DNA from: Pseudomonas sp. GM21
GTDB taxonomy: Bacteria; Pseudomonadota; Gammaproteobacteria; Pseudomonadales; Pseudomonadaceae
Length of the DNA: 64,000 nt
NCBI RefSeq assembly: GCF_000282215.1
Contig: NZ_AKJS01000080.1
Span: 97,305 to 161,304, forward strand
Reading direction: 5' to 3'
Shown: positions 42,751-52,313 of the stretch, piece by piece
How positions within the stretch are numbered: the first letter of the stretch is position 1
Layout: each line of letters opens with the position of its first letter
The notes under the pieces: generated by a model
Databases searched by the model: none
What the model saw: only the letters and a program-made list of their open reading frames with translations
Told to the model about the DNA's origin: nothing
Made by a program: the position numbers and the translations under genes

Positions 42751-45030
42751 TTAGAGGGTTTTGACCGAAGCCGGGTTGATCATCCGCGCCAACCCAAGAT
42801 TCTTCAGCGCCAGTTGCAGCGAGCTGTGGATAACTTGCGGGTTGTCGATGGTCATCAGTTCCGCGAGCAAATCCTTGGCCTTGCTCAGGTTGATCTGACG
42901 CAGCATCCACTTCACTTTTGGCAGGTTGGTGGCGTTCATCGACAGGCTGTCAAAACCCATCGCCATCAACAACACCGCCGCTGCCGGGTCACCGGCCATT
43001 TCACCGCAGATGCTTACAGGCTTGCCTTCGGCATGGGCGTCACGCACCACGTTCTGCAACGCCTGAAGCACCGCCGGGTGCAGGTAGTCGTAAAGGTCGG
43101 CCACCCGTGGGTTGTTACGGTCCACGGCCAGCAGGTACTGGGTCAGGTCGTTGGAGCCGACCGACAGGAAGTCCACTTGCCGCGCCAGCTCCTTGGTCTG
43201 ATACACCGCCGCCGGAATCTCGATCATCACGCCAATCGGCGGCATCGGCACGTCGGTGCCTTCGTCGCGGACTTCGCCCCAGGCCCGGTGGATCAGGTGC
43301 AGGGCTTCTTCGAGTTCGTGGGTGCCGGAGATCATCGGCAGCAGAATCCGCAGGTTGTTCAAGCCTTCGCTGGCCTTGAGCATGGCGCGGGTCTGGACCA
43401 GGAAAATTTCCGGGTGGTCGAGGGTGACGCGAATCCCGCGCCAGCCGAGGAACGGGTTGTCTTCCTTGATCGGGAAGTAAGACAACGCCTTGTCGCCGCC
43501 GATGTCCAGGCTGCGCATGGTGACCGGCTGCGGGTGGAACGCGGCGAGCTGCTCGCGGTAGATCGCCAACTGCTCCTTTTCGCTCGGAAACCTCTGGTTG
43601 ATCATGAACGGCACTTCGGTGCGGTACAGACCCACCCCTTCAGCGCCGCGCTTCTGCGCCCGCGCCACGTCTGCCAGCAGGCCGGTGTTGACCCACAACG
43701 GCATGCGGTGGCCATCAAGGGTCACGCACGGCAAATCGCGCAGTGCATCCAGCCCGAGGGCCAGTTGTTTTTCTTCCTCGACCACTTCGGCGAACTGCTT
43801 GCGCAGCACTTCGCTCGGGTTGGTGTAGACCTCGCCGTGGTAGCCGTCGACGATCATCTGGATGCCGTCGACTTTCGAATACGGCAAGTCGACCAGGCCC
43901 ATCACCGTCGGGATACCCATGGCGCGCGCCAGGATGGCCACATGGGAGTTGCCGGAACCGAGTACCGATACCAGGCCAACCAGCTTGCCTTCGGGAACCT
44001 CGCCGAGCATCGCCGGCGTCAGTTCTTCGCTGACCAGAATGGTGTTGTCGGGATATACCAGGGTTTGCTGACGCTCTTCCTGCAAATAGGCGAGCAAGCG
44101 GCGACCGAGGTCTTTGACGTCCGAGGCGCGCTCACGCAGGTAGGCGTCGTCCATCAATTCGAAACGGTTGACGTGATCGGTGACCACCTGACGCAATGCG
44201 CCCTGGGCCCACTGACCGGTCTTGATCACGGTGGTGACTTCGTTGCCCAGCGCGGCATCGTCGAGCATCATCAGGTAGACGTCGAACAAGGCGCGCTCTT
44301 CCGGGCGCAACTGCGTAGCGAGCTTGGTCGACAACGCGCGCATGTCGGCGCGCACGCCCTCGATGGCGGTCTTGAACAGCCCGAGCTCAGCTTCGATGTC
44401 GACGATGGTCTTGTCCGGCACCACGTCCAGATCGGCGGGAGGCAGCATGACCACTGCCGTACCGACCGCCGCACCCGGCGAACCCGGGACGCCGACGAAC
44501 TTGGCTTCCTGAATGCCCTTGCCCTGACGACCCAGGCCCCGGATCGAACCGGTGGCTTCGGCGTGGGCGATTACGCCGGCGAGCTGCGCGCTCATGGTCA
44601 CGAGGAAGGCTTCTTCGCCTTCATCGAACTGGCGGCGTTCTTTTTGCTGAATGACCAACACGCCGACGACGCGACGGTGGTGAATGATTGGCGCCCCGAG
44701 GAAGGAGGCGTAGCGCTCTTCACCGGTCTCGGCAAAGTAACGGTAGCGCGGGTGATCCGCGGCGTTTTCGAGGTTCAGGGGTTCTTCACGCGTGCCGACC
44801 AGGCCGACGAGACCTTCATTGGGTGCCATGCTGACTTTGCCGATCGAGCGCTTGTTCAAGCCCTCGGTGGCCATCAGCACGAAGCGGTTGGTCTCAGGGT
44901 CCAGCAGGTAGACCGAGCAGACCTGGCTGCCCATGGCCTCTTTGACGCGCAACACAATAATCCCCAACGCCGCCTTGAGATCCTTGGCGGAGTTAACTTC
45001 CTGGACGATCTTGCGCAGCGTATTGAGCAT
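42751..45030 (-). CDS. ptsP: phosphoenolpyruvate-protein phosphotransferase PtsP (EI-Ntr)
   Basis: 759 residues. An N-terminal GAF domain (about 1-150, with IVLRVKEAMGSQVCSVYLL) is fused to a PTS enzyme I. The phospho-accepting His (about residue 363) is in GSGNSHVAILARAMG; the PEP-binding barrel ends with VSICGEMAGDPAAAVLLMAMG. It starts the nitrogen phosphotransferase chain (EI-Ntr to NPr to EIIA-Ntr). The gene runs with rppH, upstream by 22 bp, as in enterobacteria and other pseudomonads. Confidence 0.96.
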   Translation of the reverse strand: MLNTLRKIVQEVNSAKDLKAALGIIVLRVKEAMGSQVCSVYLLDPETNRFVLMATEGLNKRSIGKVSMAPNEGLVGLVGTREEPLNLENAADHPRYRYFAETGEERYASFLGAPIIHHRRVVGVLVIQQKERRQFDEGEEAFLVTMSAQLAGVIAHAEATGSIRGLGRQGKGIQEAKFVGVPGSPGAAVGTAVVMLPPADLDVVPDKTIVDIEAELGLFKTAIEGVRADMRALSTKLATQLRPEERALFDVYLMMLDDAALGNEVTTVIKTGQWAQGALRQVVTDHVNRFELMDDAYLRERASDVKDLGRRLLAYLQEERQQTLVYPDNTILVSEELTPAMLGEVPEGKLVGLVSVLGSGNSHVAILARAMGIPTVMGLVDLPYSKVDGIQMIVDGYHGEVYTNPSEVLRKQFAEVVEEEKQLALGLDALRDLPCVTLDGHRMPLWVNTGLLADVARAQKRGAEGVGLYRTEVPFMINQRFPSEKEQLAIYREQLAAFHPQPVTMRSLDIGGDKALSYFPIKEDNPFLGWRGIRVTLDHPEIFLVQTRAMLKASEGLNNLRILLPMISGTHELEEALHLIHRAWGEVRDEGTDVPMPPIGVMIEIPAAVYQTKELARQVDFLSVGSNDLTQYLLAVDRNNPRVADLYDYLHPAVLQALQNVVRDAHAEGKPVSICGEMAGDPAAAVLLMAMGFDSLSMNATNLPKVKWMLRQINLSKAKDLLAELMTIDNPQVIHSSLQLALKNLGLARMINPASVKTL

Positions 45031-45052
45031 GGCTCGGGGTCGAACTCCGTCG

Positions 45053-45532
45053 TCAGTCGCGCGTTAAAAGGCGCGGGGCAAGCTCTTTGAGAGCGCGTCG
45101 ATACACCTCGCGCTTGAATGTCACCACCTGGCCCAACGGATACCAATAGCTGACCCAGCGCCAGCCATCGAATTCCGGTTTACCGGTCAAATCCATCCGC
45201 ACCCGCTGCTCGTTGGAGATCAGGCGCAGGAGAAACCATTTCTGTTTCTGGCCGATGCACAGCGGTTGGCTGTGGGTACGGACCAGACGTTGCGGCAAAC
45301 GATAGCGCAACCAGCCCCGGGTGCAGGCGAGAATTTCAACATCTTCGCGCTCAAGACCCACTTCTTCATTCAACTCGCGGTACAAGGCGTCTTCCGGCGT
45401 CTCCTGGGGGTTGATCCCACCCTGAGGAAACTGCCACGCGTCTTGATTGATACGGCGAGCCCATAGCACCTGTCCGGCATCATTCGTGAGAATGATCCCG
45501 ACATTGGGGCGGAAACCATCGGGGTCGATCAC
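45053..45532 (-). CDS. rppH: RNA pyrophosphohydrolase
   Basis: 159 residues from a GTG at 45532 (ribosome-binding site GAGGT), which gives the family N-terminus (M)[14 protein letters not shown]; the long upstream frame is rejected. It removes pyrophosphate from 5'-triphosphate mRNA and triggers decay. The Nudix box [23 protein letters not shown] is complete. It is cotranscribed with ptsP (22-bp gap) and divergent from the HAD gene. Confidence 0.95.
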   Translation of the reverse strand: MIDPDGFRPNVGIILTNDAGQVLWARRINQDAWQFPQGGINPQETPEDALYRELNEEVGLEREDVEILACTRGWLRYRLPQRLVRTHSQPLCIGQKQKWFLLRLISNEQRVRMDLTGKPEFDGWRWVSYWYPLGQVVTFKREVYRRALKELAPRLLTRD

Positions 45533-45675
45533 GGCAACAACCTCGCAAACGCATGTCGCCGCATTGTTCCACAAAGGTTGTGAAAGCAGCAACGCGCCGA
45601 CCGACCTTATGTGCACTCTTGTGAAAAGTCCGTATTCTGGGCGCCTTTCTACAGACTTTTCAGCGAGTAACTGCA

Positions 45676-46332
45676 ATGCGCCTGGCTTTATTCGACTTGG
45701 ACAACACTCTTCTGGGCGGCGACAGTGACCACGCCTGGGGCGATTACCTGTGTGAGCGCGGCTTTCTCGACGCCGTTGCCTACAAGGCACGCAACGACGA
45801 GTTTTATCAGGACTACCTGGCTGGCAAGCTGGATAACGACGCTTACCTGAACTTCTGCCTGGAAGTCCTCGGCCGTACCGAGATGGCCGTGCTGGATCAA
45901 TGGCACCTCGATTACATGCGTGATTGCATCGAGCCGATTGTGTTGCCGCAAGCCATCGAATTACTGGCCAAACACCGCGAAGCCGGCGACAAACTGGTGA
46001 TCATCACCGCGACCAACCGCTTTGTGACCGGACCGATTGCCCAGCGCCTGGGTGTTGAGACCTTGATTGCCACCGAGTGCGAAATGGTCGATGGTCGATA
46101 TACCGGGCGCAGTACCGATGTTCCGTGCTTCCGGGAAGGCAAGGTGACGCGATTGAATCGTTGGCTGGAAGAGACGGGGTACTCGCTGGAGGACAGCTAT
46201 TTCTATAGCGACTCGATGAATGATCTGCCGTTGTTGGAGCAGGTTACACATGCGGTAGCGGTCGATCCTGATCAAAATCTGCGCGCTGAAGCCGAGAAAC
46301 GTGGCTGGCCGGTGATTAGTCTGCGCGACTGA
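45676..46332 (+). CDS. HAD-IB family phosphatase (SerB-like; possibly histidinol-phosphatase)
   Basis: 218 residues. HAD motifs: nucleophile [12 protein letters not shown] (6-17), motif [11 protein letters not shown], motif [14 protein letters not shown]. The small helical cap and overall length fit subfamily IB (phosphoserine or histidinol phosphate phosphatases). The syntenic P. aeruginosa gene next to rppH has, as far as I recall, been linked to histidinol phosphate; that assignment is from memory. The gene is monocistronic, divergent from rppH-ptsP over a 143-bp gap in which I see no strong promoter. Confidence 0.88.
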   Translation: MRLALFDLDNTLLGGDSDHAWGDYLCERGFLDAVAYKARNDEFYQDYLAGKLDNDAYLNFCLEVLGRTEMAVLDQWHLDYMRDCIEPIVLPQAIELLAKHREAGDKLVIITATNRFVTGPIAQRLGVETLIATECEMVDGRYTGRSTDVPCFREGKVTRLNRWLEETGYSLEDSYFYSDSMNDLPLLEQVTHAVAVDPDQNLRAEAEKRGWPVISLRD

Positions 46333-46338
46333 TATCGC

Positions 46339-46441
46339 CTGTAGCAGCTGCCGAGGCACGAGGCTGCGTTGCGGTCAGCAGAACCGCCCATGGGGCCGCT
46401 TCGCACCCCATCGCAGCCTCGTACCTCGGCAGCTGCTACAG
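46339..46441. repeat. CTGTAGCAGCTGCCGAGG inverted repeat
   Basis: CTGTAGCAGCTGCCGAGG (46339-46356) and exact inverse CCTCGGCAGCTGCTACAG (46424-46441), with CGAGGCTGCG / CGCAGCCTCG inside. Same family as the truncated copy at 63868 and as the core of the MITE-like element at 28579. Lies between convergent HAD and DUF2269 genes. Confidence 0.85.
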
Positions 46442-46449
46442 ATTCCGCG

Positions 46450-46875
46450 CTAAACAGGCTTGGCACCCATCAACCCAGCAATAGCGATAAAGCAGACAAA
46501 ACTGAACAACGCCAAGGCGAAGGTAAATTTACCCACGCCCGCCGGTGCCTTGCGCAGCTTATTCAGGCGCACCAACAGCCAGAACCACGCCAGCGCCGCC
46601 ACCGTATAAAGCACACTCGAAGCCAGCAACCACGTCTGCCCCAAAGACCAGCCCACCAGATGCACCATCCACCAACCCGTGAACGGCAGGCTCAGCAGCG
46701 CCAGGCCCATCAACAGCCAGATAAACACTCGCGGTCGCTGCAAGGTACGGCTCGTCGCCGTCGCGTCGCCATTGCGCCGCGTGCGCCAGACCCAGATCCC
46801 CAGGCCCAGCGCGCCGATCAGCAACACCACCGTTGCAAGCATGTGCGCCGCTTTCAGGGCCGTTAACGTTTCCAT
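46450..46875 (-). CDS. DUF2269 family membrane protein
   Basis: 141 residues with four predicted membrane helices (near 8-28, 50-70, 80-103, 116-137). The N-terminus, METLTALKAAHMLATVVLLIGA, and HMLA/WMVH histidines at helix ends are typical of this small integral-membrane family. No catalytic motif; function unknown. It lies 39 bp downstream of ilvA on the same strand and may be cotranscribed. Confidence 0.84.
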   Translation of the reverse strand: METLTALKAAHMLATVVLLIGALGLGIWVWRTRRNGDATATSRTLQRPRVFIWLLMGLALLSLPFTGWWMVHLVGWSLGQTWLLASSVLYTVAALAWFWLLVRLNKLRKAPAGVGKFTFALALFSFVCFIAIAGLMGAKPV

Positions 46876-46914
46876 TGTCCGATTTCCTTATGACCTGCCC
46901 ATCAGCGTAGCCAC

Positions 46915-48429
46915 TCAGCCAAGAAACAGCTGATAGGCCGGATTGTCGCTTTCGTCCCAGTATGGGTAACCGATTTCTTCCAGCGCTGCCGGCACCAGAT
47001 GACGTTCGTCATGTGGCACTTGCAGGCCCGCGACGACTCGACCATCCGCAGCGCCATGGTTGCGGTAGTGGAACATTGAGATGTTCCAGCGCCCGCCCAA
47101 CTTATTGAGGAAGTTGAACAGCGCACCCGGACGCTCCGGGAATTCGAAGCGCAGGATCACTTCATCGACCACGTGGGCCGCACGACCGCCGACCATGTGG
47201 CGGATGTGCAGTTTGGCCAGTTCGTTGTCGGTCAGGTCCAGCACCGGGAAGCCTTGTTCGGTCAGGCTCGCCAGTAGCGCACTGCGCGGATCGGTTTCGG
47301 GGTGCGTCTGCACGCCCACGAAGATGTGCGCTTCGCTGCCGGTGTTGTAGCGGTAGTTGAATTCAGTGATCTGGCGCTTGCCGATGGCCTCGCAGAACGC
47401 CTTGAAGCTGCCCGGCTTCTCGGGAATGGTCACGGCGATGATTGCCTCGCGCCCCTCACCCAGCTCGGCGCGTTCGGCGACGTGGCGCAATCGGTCGAAG
47501 TTGACATTGGCGCCGGAGTCGATGGCCACAAAGGTGTGACCGGTGACGCCGTGTTGTTCGACGTATTTCTTGATCCCGGCCACACCCAGCGCGCCGGCCG
47601 GTTCAGTGATCGAGCGGGTATCGTCGTAGATATCCTTGATTGCCGCACAGATCTCGTCAGTGCTGACAGTGATCACTTCATCCACATATTCTTTGCAGAT
47701 GTCGAAAGTGTGCTGGCCGATCTGCGCCACCGCAACGCCGTCAGCGAAGAGGCCCACGGTCGGTAAAACCACGCGCTCGCCTGCCGCCATGGCGGCTTGC
47801 AGGCAGTTGGAATCGTCCGGCTCGACGCCGATGATCTTGATTTCCGGGCGCAGGTATTTCACATAGGCCGCGATGCCGGCGATCAGCCCGCCGCCGCCCA
47901 CCGGAACGAAAATCGCATCCAGACGCCCCGGGTGCTGGCGCAGAATCTCCATCGCCACCGTGCCCTGCCCGGCAATGGTGTGGGGATCGTCGTAAGGGTG
48001 AATGTAGACGTAGCCTTTTTCGTCGACCAGTTTCAGCGAGTAGGCCAAAGCCTCCGGGAACGAATCCCCGTGCAGCACCACTTTGCCGCCGCGTGAGCGC
48101 ACGCCTTCGACTTTGATTTCCGGGGTGGTCTTGGGCATGACGATGGTCGCTTTCACGCCCAATACTTTCGCCGCCAGGGCCAAGCCTTGCGCATGATTGC
48201 CAGCCGAAGCCGTTACAACGCCGCGAGCGCGTTCTTCATCGCTCAACTGAGTCAGCTTGTTGTAAGCGCCGCGAATCTTGAACGAGAACACGGGCTGCAA
48301 GTCTTCGCGCTTGAGCCAGATACTGTTGCCCAGCCGCTCGGAGAGCTGGCGGGCAGTCTGCAATGGGGTTTCTACGGCAACGTCATAAACGCGCGAGGTG
48401 AGGATCTTTTTGACGTACTGTTCGAGCAT
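46915..48429 (-). CDS. ilvA: threonine ammonia-lyase (biosynthetic)
   Basis: 504 residues. It deaminates threonine to 2-oxobutanoate, the first step to isoleucine, which is then carried on through IlvD at 20315. PLP lysine is in FSFKIRGAYNK; the phosphate loop is VPVGGGGLIAG. Two ACT-like domains at the C-terminus (starting KPGSFKAFCEAIG and ERPGALFNFLNKLGG) bind isoleucine/valine for feedback control, which marks it as biosynthetic. Divergent from rpiA. Confidence 0.96.
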   Translation of the reverse strand: MLEQYVKKILTSRVYDVAVETPLQTARQLSERLGNSIWLKREDLQPVFSFKIRGAYNKLTQLSDEERARGVVTASAGNHAQGLALAAKVLGVKATIVMPKTTPEIKVEGVRSRGGKVVLHGDSFPEALAYSLKLVDEKGYVYIHPYDDPHTIAGQGTVAMEILRQHPGRLDAIFVPVGGGGLIAGIAAYVKYLRPEIKIIGVEPDDSNCLQAAMAAGERVVLPTVGLFADGVAVAQIGQHTFDICKEYVDEVITVSTDEICAAIKDIYDDTRSITEPAGALGVAGIKKYVEQHGVTGHTFVAIDSGANVNFDRLRHVAERAELGEGREAIIAVTIPEKPGSFKAFCEAIGKRQITEFNYRYNTGSEAHIFVGVQTHPETDPRSALLASLTEQGFPVLDLTDNELAKLHIRHMVGGRAAHVVDEVILRFEFPERPGALFNFLNKLGGRWNISMFHYRNHGAADGRVVAGLQVPHDERHLVPAALEEIGYPYWDESDNPAYQLFLG

Positions 48430-48513
48430 CGGAAAGCATCACTGAGCGGGTTGGGCAGGGCCAAGGAGTCTAACCCGGCTTTCAGCTGTACGACCACACG
48501 AATACAGCGGTTT

Positions 48514-48535
48514 TAGCCCCGCTTAGGGCTATAAT
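48514..48535 (+). promoter_or_regulatory. rpiA -10 box with overlapping dyad
   Basis: TATAAT (48530-48535), 40 bp before the rpiA ATG, overlapped by TAGCCC-N6-GGGCTA (48514-48531). No good -35 is visible at 16-18 bp, so the promoter may need an activator. Confidence 0.5.
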
Positions 48536-48574
48536 GCCGGCCTTTCGTTCCCTCCCCGGCATCTCGGAGCCCGC

Positions 48575-49249
48575 ATGAACCAGGATCAACTCAAACAGGC
48601 AGTGGCTCAGGCCGCCGTCGACTTCATCCTCCCGAAACTCGACGACAAGAGCATCGTCGGGGTCGGCACCGGTTCCACTGCCAACTGCTTCATTGACGCC
48701 CTGGCCAAGCACAAAGGCGCGTTCGACGGCGCGGTCGCCAGCTCCGAAGCCACTGCCGCTCGCCTCAAGGGCCACGGCATTCCGGTGTATGAGCTGAACA
48801 CCGTCAGCGACCTGGAGTTCTACGTCGACGGTGCCGATGAAAGCGACGAACACCTGAACCTGATCAAGGGCGGCGGCGCAGCCCTGACCCGCGAGAAGAT
48901 TGTCGCCGCCGTGGCCAAGACTTTCATCTGCATCGCCGATGCCAGCAAACTGGTGCCGGTGCTCGGCGAGTTTCCGCTGCCGGTCGAAGTGATCCCGATG
49001 GCCCGCAGCCACGTAGCCCGCGAGCTGGTGAAGCTGGGCGGCGACCCGGTTTATCGCGAAGGCGTGCTGACCGACAACGGCAACATCATCCTCGACGTGT
49101 TCAACATGCAGATCACCAACCCGGTCGAACTGGAAAGCCAGATCAACGCGATTGTTGGCGTGGTCACCAACGGTCTGTTCGCGGCACGCCCGGCGGATCT
49201 ACTGTTGTTGGGCACCGGCGAAGGCGTAAAAACCCTGCGCGCCAAATAA
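48575..49249 (+). CDS. rpiA: ribose-5-phosphate isomerase A
   Basis: 224 residues. It interconverts ribose-5-phosphate and ribulose-5-phosphate in the pentose phosphate pathway. [16 protein letters not shown] binds the phosphate; [24 protein letters not shown] contains the catalytic Asp and Lys/Glu residues. CTCGGAG lies 6-7 nt before the ATG. Complete. Confidence 0.97.
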   Translation: MNQDQLKQAVAQAAVDFILPKLDDKSIVGVGTGSTANCFIDALAKHKGAFDGAVASSEATAARLKGHGIPVYELNTVSDLEFYVDGADESDEHLNLIKGGGAALTREKIVAAVAKTFICIADASKLVPVLGEFPLPVEVIPMARSHVARELVKLGGDPVYREGVLTDNGNIILDVFNMQITNPVELESQINAIVGVVTNGLFAARPADLLLLGTGEGVKTLRAK

Positions 49250-49268
49250 ACCATATACAACACAAAAC

Positions 49269-49360
49269 CTGTGGGAGCGAGCCTGCTCGCGATGGGGTCG
49301 TGTCAGTCGACAGAGATGTTGAATGGCAGACCGCTATCGCGAGCAGGCTCGCTCCCACAG
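49269..49360. repeat. REPIN between rpiA and the first SdiA-regulated gene
   Basis: CTGTGGGAGCGAGCCTGCTC plus GCGATGGG (from 49269) and the inverse ending GAGCAGGCTCGCTCCCACAG (to 49360). The core between them, CAGTCGACAGAGATGTTGAA, resembles that of the copy at 56426. Confidence 0.88.
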
Positions 49361-49406
49361 TGGTTTTGCGGTGAACCCACTATCTGCGTATGGCACCGAT
49401 CATGGG

Positions 49407-50324
49407 TCAAGGTTGTGTGGGTTTTTTGAAGACGTAGAACAGGTTCGGCTCGCTGACGAGGTACATCGTGCCATCGTCATCCATGGCGATGCCTTCCGCC
49501 TGCGGCACGGTCTTTTGCAGGCCCTGGCGCCCTTTTCTTAGTGACATTGTGCTCAACGGGCGCCCATCCACATCCAGCTCCAGAATCAACCGCGACTCGT
49601 CAGACAGCGCCAGCAAATGGCCGCTGCGCTCGTCGTATTGCAGACTCGACAGGTCTCGCACGAACATCCCGGCGTCGCGCCTGGGGTTGTTCACCACGTG
49701 TACGGTGTAGGACTTCTCCGGGTTGTAATGGGGGAAGCCCTTCACTTCGTAGATCAGCATCGGATCGCGCTCCTTGGCAACGAACAAGCGCTTGCCCACC
49801 GAATCGTAAGCCAACCCTTCAAATCCTTTGTTACGGGCCACGTGTACGCCAAGGGTCATCTGCTCGGCGTCCGCCCCATCGAGGAAGGTGGTGTCCTGCT
49901 CCAGATGAATCTTGATCAGTCGCTGCTCGCTCTCATCCGTGATGACGTAGGTGTCGGGACTGATAAATTCCACCGCCTCCGGGTCGCCGAAGCCAATCAA
50001 CGCCACACGCCGCAAGATCTTGCCCTCCAGGGACAGCTCGATCAGCTCGGAGTTTTTGTTGGTGACGGTGAACAGGCTTTTGCGCACCGGATCGAACGTC
50101 AGCGCCGAGACGTTATCGTCCAGCCCGTCGATCACCCGTGCTTCGATGTCCACCCGATATTGATCCAGGCCGATGGATACACTGCTCTGCGGTTGCCAAA
50201 GGGTATAGAGATTGAACCAGGCCCGTTCGAACAGGCGCATGTATTGGGCGACGGCTACCAGCACGATCAGCGCAATCACCGACAGAATCAAAACGAGGGG
50301 TTTGGGACGGGCAAGTCGGCGCAT
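49407..50324 (-). CDS. SdiA-regulated domain protein, copy 1
   Basis: 305 residues: a short cytoplasmic start, one membrane anchor (about 12-30, LVLILSVIALIVLVAVAQYM), then a beta-propeller-like SdiA-regulated domain in the periplasm. Telling blocks are NVSALTFDPVRKSLFTVTNKNSELIELSLEGKILRR, FEGLAYDSVGKRLFVAKERDP and PQAEGIAMDDDGTMYLVSEPNLFYVF. The family is named after SdiA control in enterics; its function is not known. Paralogous to the next gene, 105 bp upstream. Confidence 0.87.
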   Translation of the reverse strand: MRRLARPKPLVLILSVIALIVLVAVAQYMRLFERAWFNLYTLWQPQSSVSIGLDQYRVDIEARVIDGLDDNVSALTFDPVRKSLFTVTNKNSELIELSLEGKILRRVALIGFGDPEAVEFISPDTYVITDESEQRLIKIHLEQDTTFLDGADAEQMTLGVHVARNKGFEGLAYDSVGKRLFVAKERDPMLIYEVKGFPHYNPEKSYTVHVVNNPRRDAGMFVRDLSSLQYDERSGHLLALSDESRLILELDVDGRPLSTMSLRKGRQGLQKTVPQAEGIAMDDDGTMYLVSEPNLFYVFKKPTQP

Positions 50325-50429
50325 TCAGGCAAGCTCGAAAACAAAAACAGGCGGATGAAATATCACGCCTGTATGAATTCAAGCTTAATGGCCAGTGGCT
50401 TTCGACGACAACTGCGCGATTGTTGCGGC

Positions 50430-51359
50430 CTAATTCTGCTTTTCGAAGCGATAGAACAGATTCGGCTCACTGACCATGTACAAGTTGCCCGCTTCGTCCA
50501 TGGTCACGCCTTCGGCCCGTGGAATGGTTTTCTTCAGGCCATTAAAGCCGCTGAGCAAGGTCATGAAGCTGACCTGCTCGCCCTTCTCGTTCAGCTCCAA
50601 CAACAAGTGGGAGTCGGCAGACAGCGCCAGGGTGTGGCCGGTACGCGGATCGATGGCCAGGGCCGACAGATTACGCATGTCCAGTTTGTCACTGAGCAGT
50701 TTCTGCTTGTCGCCCTTTAACATCGGGCTACCGTCGCTTTTCCAGCTGAACAACGCTGGCGGGCGCTCCTCGCCGAGCAGGATCTGCTGATTGCGCGGGT
50801 CATAGACAATCGCTTCGAAGGCCTTGTTCTGGTCCTTCGAAGGGCCGAGGTCGTATTTCGGAAAGTCGGCGATGTTCAGCTCGCGAGTGTCGGCATCGAC
50901 CTTGACGATGGACAGGATGTGCTCACGCTCATCAACAATGGCCAGCAGGCCATTGCCCAGCACGGTCACGCCTTCGGGGTTGCTCCAGCCCACCAGTGGC
51001 ATCTTGCGCAACACCTCGCCCTGCAACGACAACTCGACCAGGAACGGATTTTTACCCATCACCGAAAACAGGGTTTTGGTTTGCGGATCGTAAGACAGGT
51101 CCGAGGCTTCGTCCTTTTCCATGCCCGGCAGCAGCTTGGCATCGATCACTGCCCGGTAATCCGGCAACCAGACGCTGGCCTGACGCTCGGCCTGGCTTTC
51201 GAAACGCTCATGTAACCAGAGCAGGCCGCGGTCATCCCAATGCATCGCAAAGGCAACGCCGTAGGCAATGGCAGCAACCAGTAACAGCCAGGAATACCAA
51301 CGCAAGGCGAAGCGCGAACGGCGGGCAGTTTTGAAAGCAGGCAGCGGTGGGGTGGCCAT
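50430..51359 (-). CDS. SdiA-regulated domain protein, copy 2
   Basis: 309 residues with the same plan as its neighbour: anchor at about 20-40 (WYSWLLLVAAIAYGVAFAMH) and a propeller-like domain with DEASDLSYDPQTKTLFSVMGKNPFLVELSLQGEVLRK and PRAEGVTMDEAGNLYMVSEPNLFYRFEK. The shared ending SEPNLFY-x-F and repeated LSLxGxxLRx blocks show tandem duplication. The pair is on one strand and may be co-transcribed. Confidence 0.87.
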   Translation of the reverse strand: MATPPLPAFKTARRSRFALRWYSWLLLVAAIAYGVAFAMHWDDRGLLWLHERFESQAERQASVWLPDYRAVIDAKLLPGMEKDEASDLSYDPQTKTLFSVMGKNPFLVELSLQGEVLRKMPLVGWSNPEGVTVLGNGLLAIVDEREHILSIVKVDADTRELNIADFPKYDLGPSKDQNKAFEAIVYDPRNQQILLGEERPPALFSWKSDGSPMLKGDKQKLLSDKLDMRNLSALAIDPRTGHTLALSADSHLLLELNEKGEQVSFMTLLSGFNGLKKTIPRAEGVTMDEAGNLYMVSEPNLFYRFEKQN

Positions 51360-51489
51360 TAAGGGATGCGTTCCAGAAATTCAGGCTAGGGGTAATAGCA
51401 TAATTGGGACCGGCTCAGACGCCGCAAGCGCCGGAATTATCCAGAGAAAATGTGAAAAAAACGGGAAATGGCGGGACTACCTGAACCAT

Positions 51490-51600
51490 GATCGTTCCCA
51501 CGCTCTGCGTGGGAATGCATCCCGTGACGCTCCGCGTCACATCCAAAAATGGACGCAGAGCGTCCATGGCGGCATTCCCACGCAGAGCGTGGGAACGATC
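51490..51600. repeat. 111-bp GATCGTTCCCACGC element, copy 4
   Basis: Arms GATCGTTCCCACGCTCTGCG and the exact inverse, with inner TGACGCTCCGCGTCA and GGACGCAGAGCGTCC. It lies between the SdiA-regulated pair and the end of the FAH-family gene. Confidence 0.88.
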
Positions 51601-51611
51601 ACCTGGGTAAA

Positions 51612-52277
51612 TCAGCGCACGCTGCTGGTGAAGCGGCTTGCGCCTGGCAGTTCGATCACCAGCTCATCACCGACATTCAACGGACCAACACCCACCGGCG
51701 TGCCGGTCAGGATTACGTCGCCGGCCTGCAGCGAGAAGCAACCGGCCATGTGCTGGATCATCGGCACGATCGGGTTGAGCATCGCGCTGCTGTTGCCATC
51801 CTGACGCACTTCACCGTTGATGGTCAGGCGGATGCCGATGTCGGTCAGGTCAGCAAAGGTGCTGCCGGACACGAACGGGGCGATCACCGCCGCGCCGTCG
51901 AAAGACTTGGCGATTTCCCATGGCAAGCCTTTGGATTTCAGCTCGGCCTGCTTGTCACGCAGCGTCAGGTCCAGCGCCGGGGCGAAACCGGAGATCGCAT
52001 CCAGCACTTCTTCGCGGCTTGGCTTGGTCGACAACGGCTTGCCGATCAACACCGCGATTTCCGCTTCGTAATGCACCGAGCCGCGCTCGGTTGGAATGGC
52101 AAAACCACCTTCCAGCGGCACCACGCAACTGCCCGGCTTGATAAACAGCAGCGGTTCGGTAGGCACCGGGTTGTCCAGTTCCTTGGCGTGTTCGGCGTAG
52201 TTGCGGCCGATGCACACCACTTTCCCCAACGGGAAATGAATACGCGTACCGTCGACATACTGGTGCTGATAGCTCAT
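51612..52277 (-). CDS. fumarylacetoacetate hydrolase family protein
   Basis: 221 residues, single FAH domain. VCIGRNYAEHAKEL starts the fold and the metal ligands lie in HYEAEIAVLIGK. Members of this size include acylpyruvases and oxaloacetate decarboxylase/tautomerase-type enzymes (FAHD1-like). It is 36 bp downstream of the D-2-hydroxyglutarate dehydrogenase gene on the same strand, so the two may act on related 2-oxo acids. Substrate unproven. Confidence 0.9.
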   Translation of the reverse strand: MSYQHQYVDGTRIHFPLGKVVCIGRNYAEHAKELDNPVPTEPLLFIKPGSCVVPLEGGFAIPTERGSVHYEAEIAVLIGKPLSTKPSREEVLDAISGFAPALDLTLRDKQAELKSKGLPWEIAKSFDGAAVIAPFVSGSTFADLTDIGIRLTINGEVRQDGNSSAMLNPIVPMIQHMAGCFSLQAGDVILTGTPVGVGPLNVGDELVIELPGASRFTSSVR

Positions 52278-52313
52278 TACCGACTCCTGGTTCGTGCTCT
52301 TAACATTCGAAAA

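Noticed and set aside
42814..45090. 758-codon open frame antisense to ptsP
   Set aside because: Composition-driven shadow of a GC-rich gene; the ptsP reading has every PTS enzyme I motif and the antisense frame has none.
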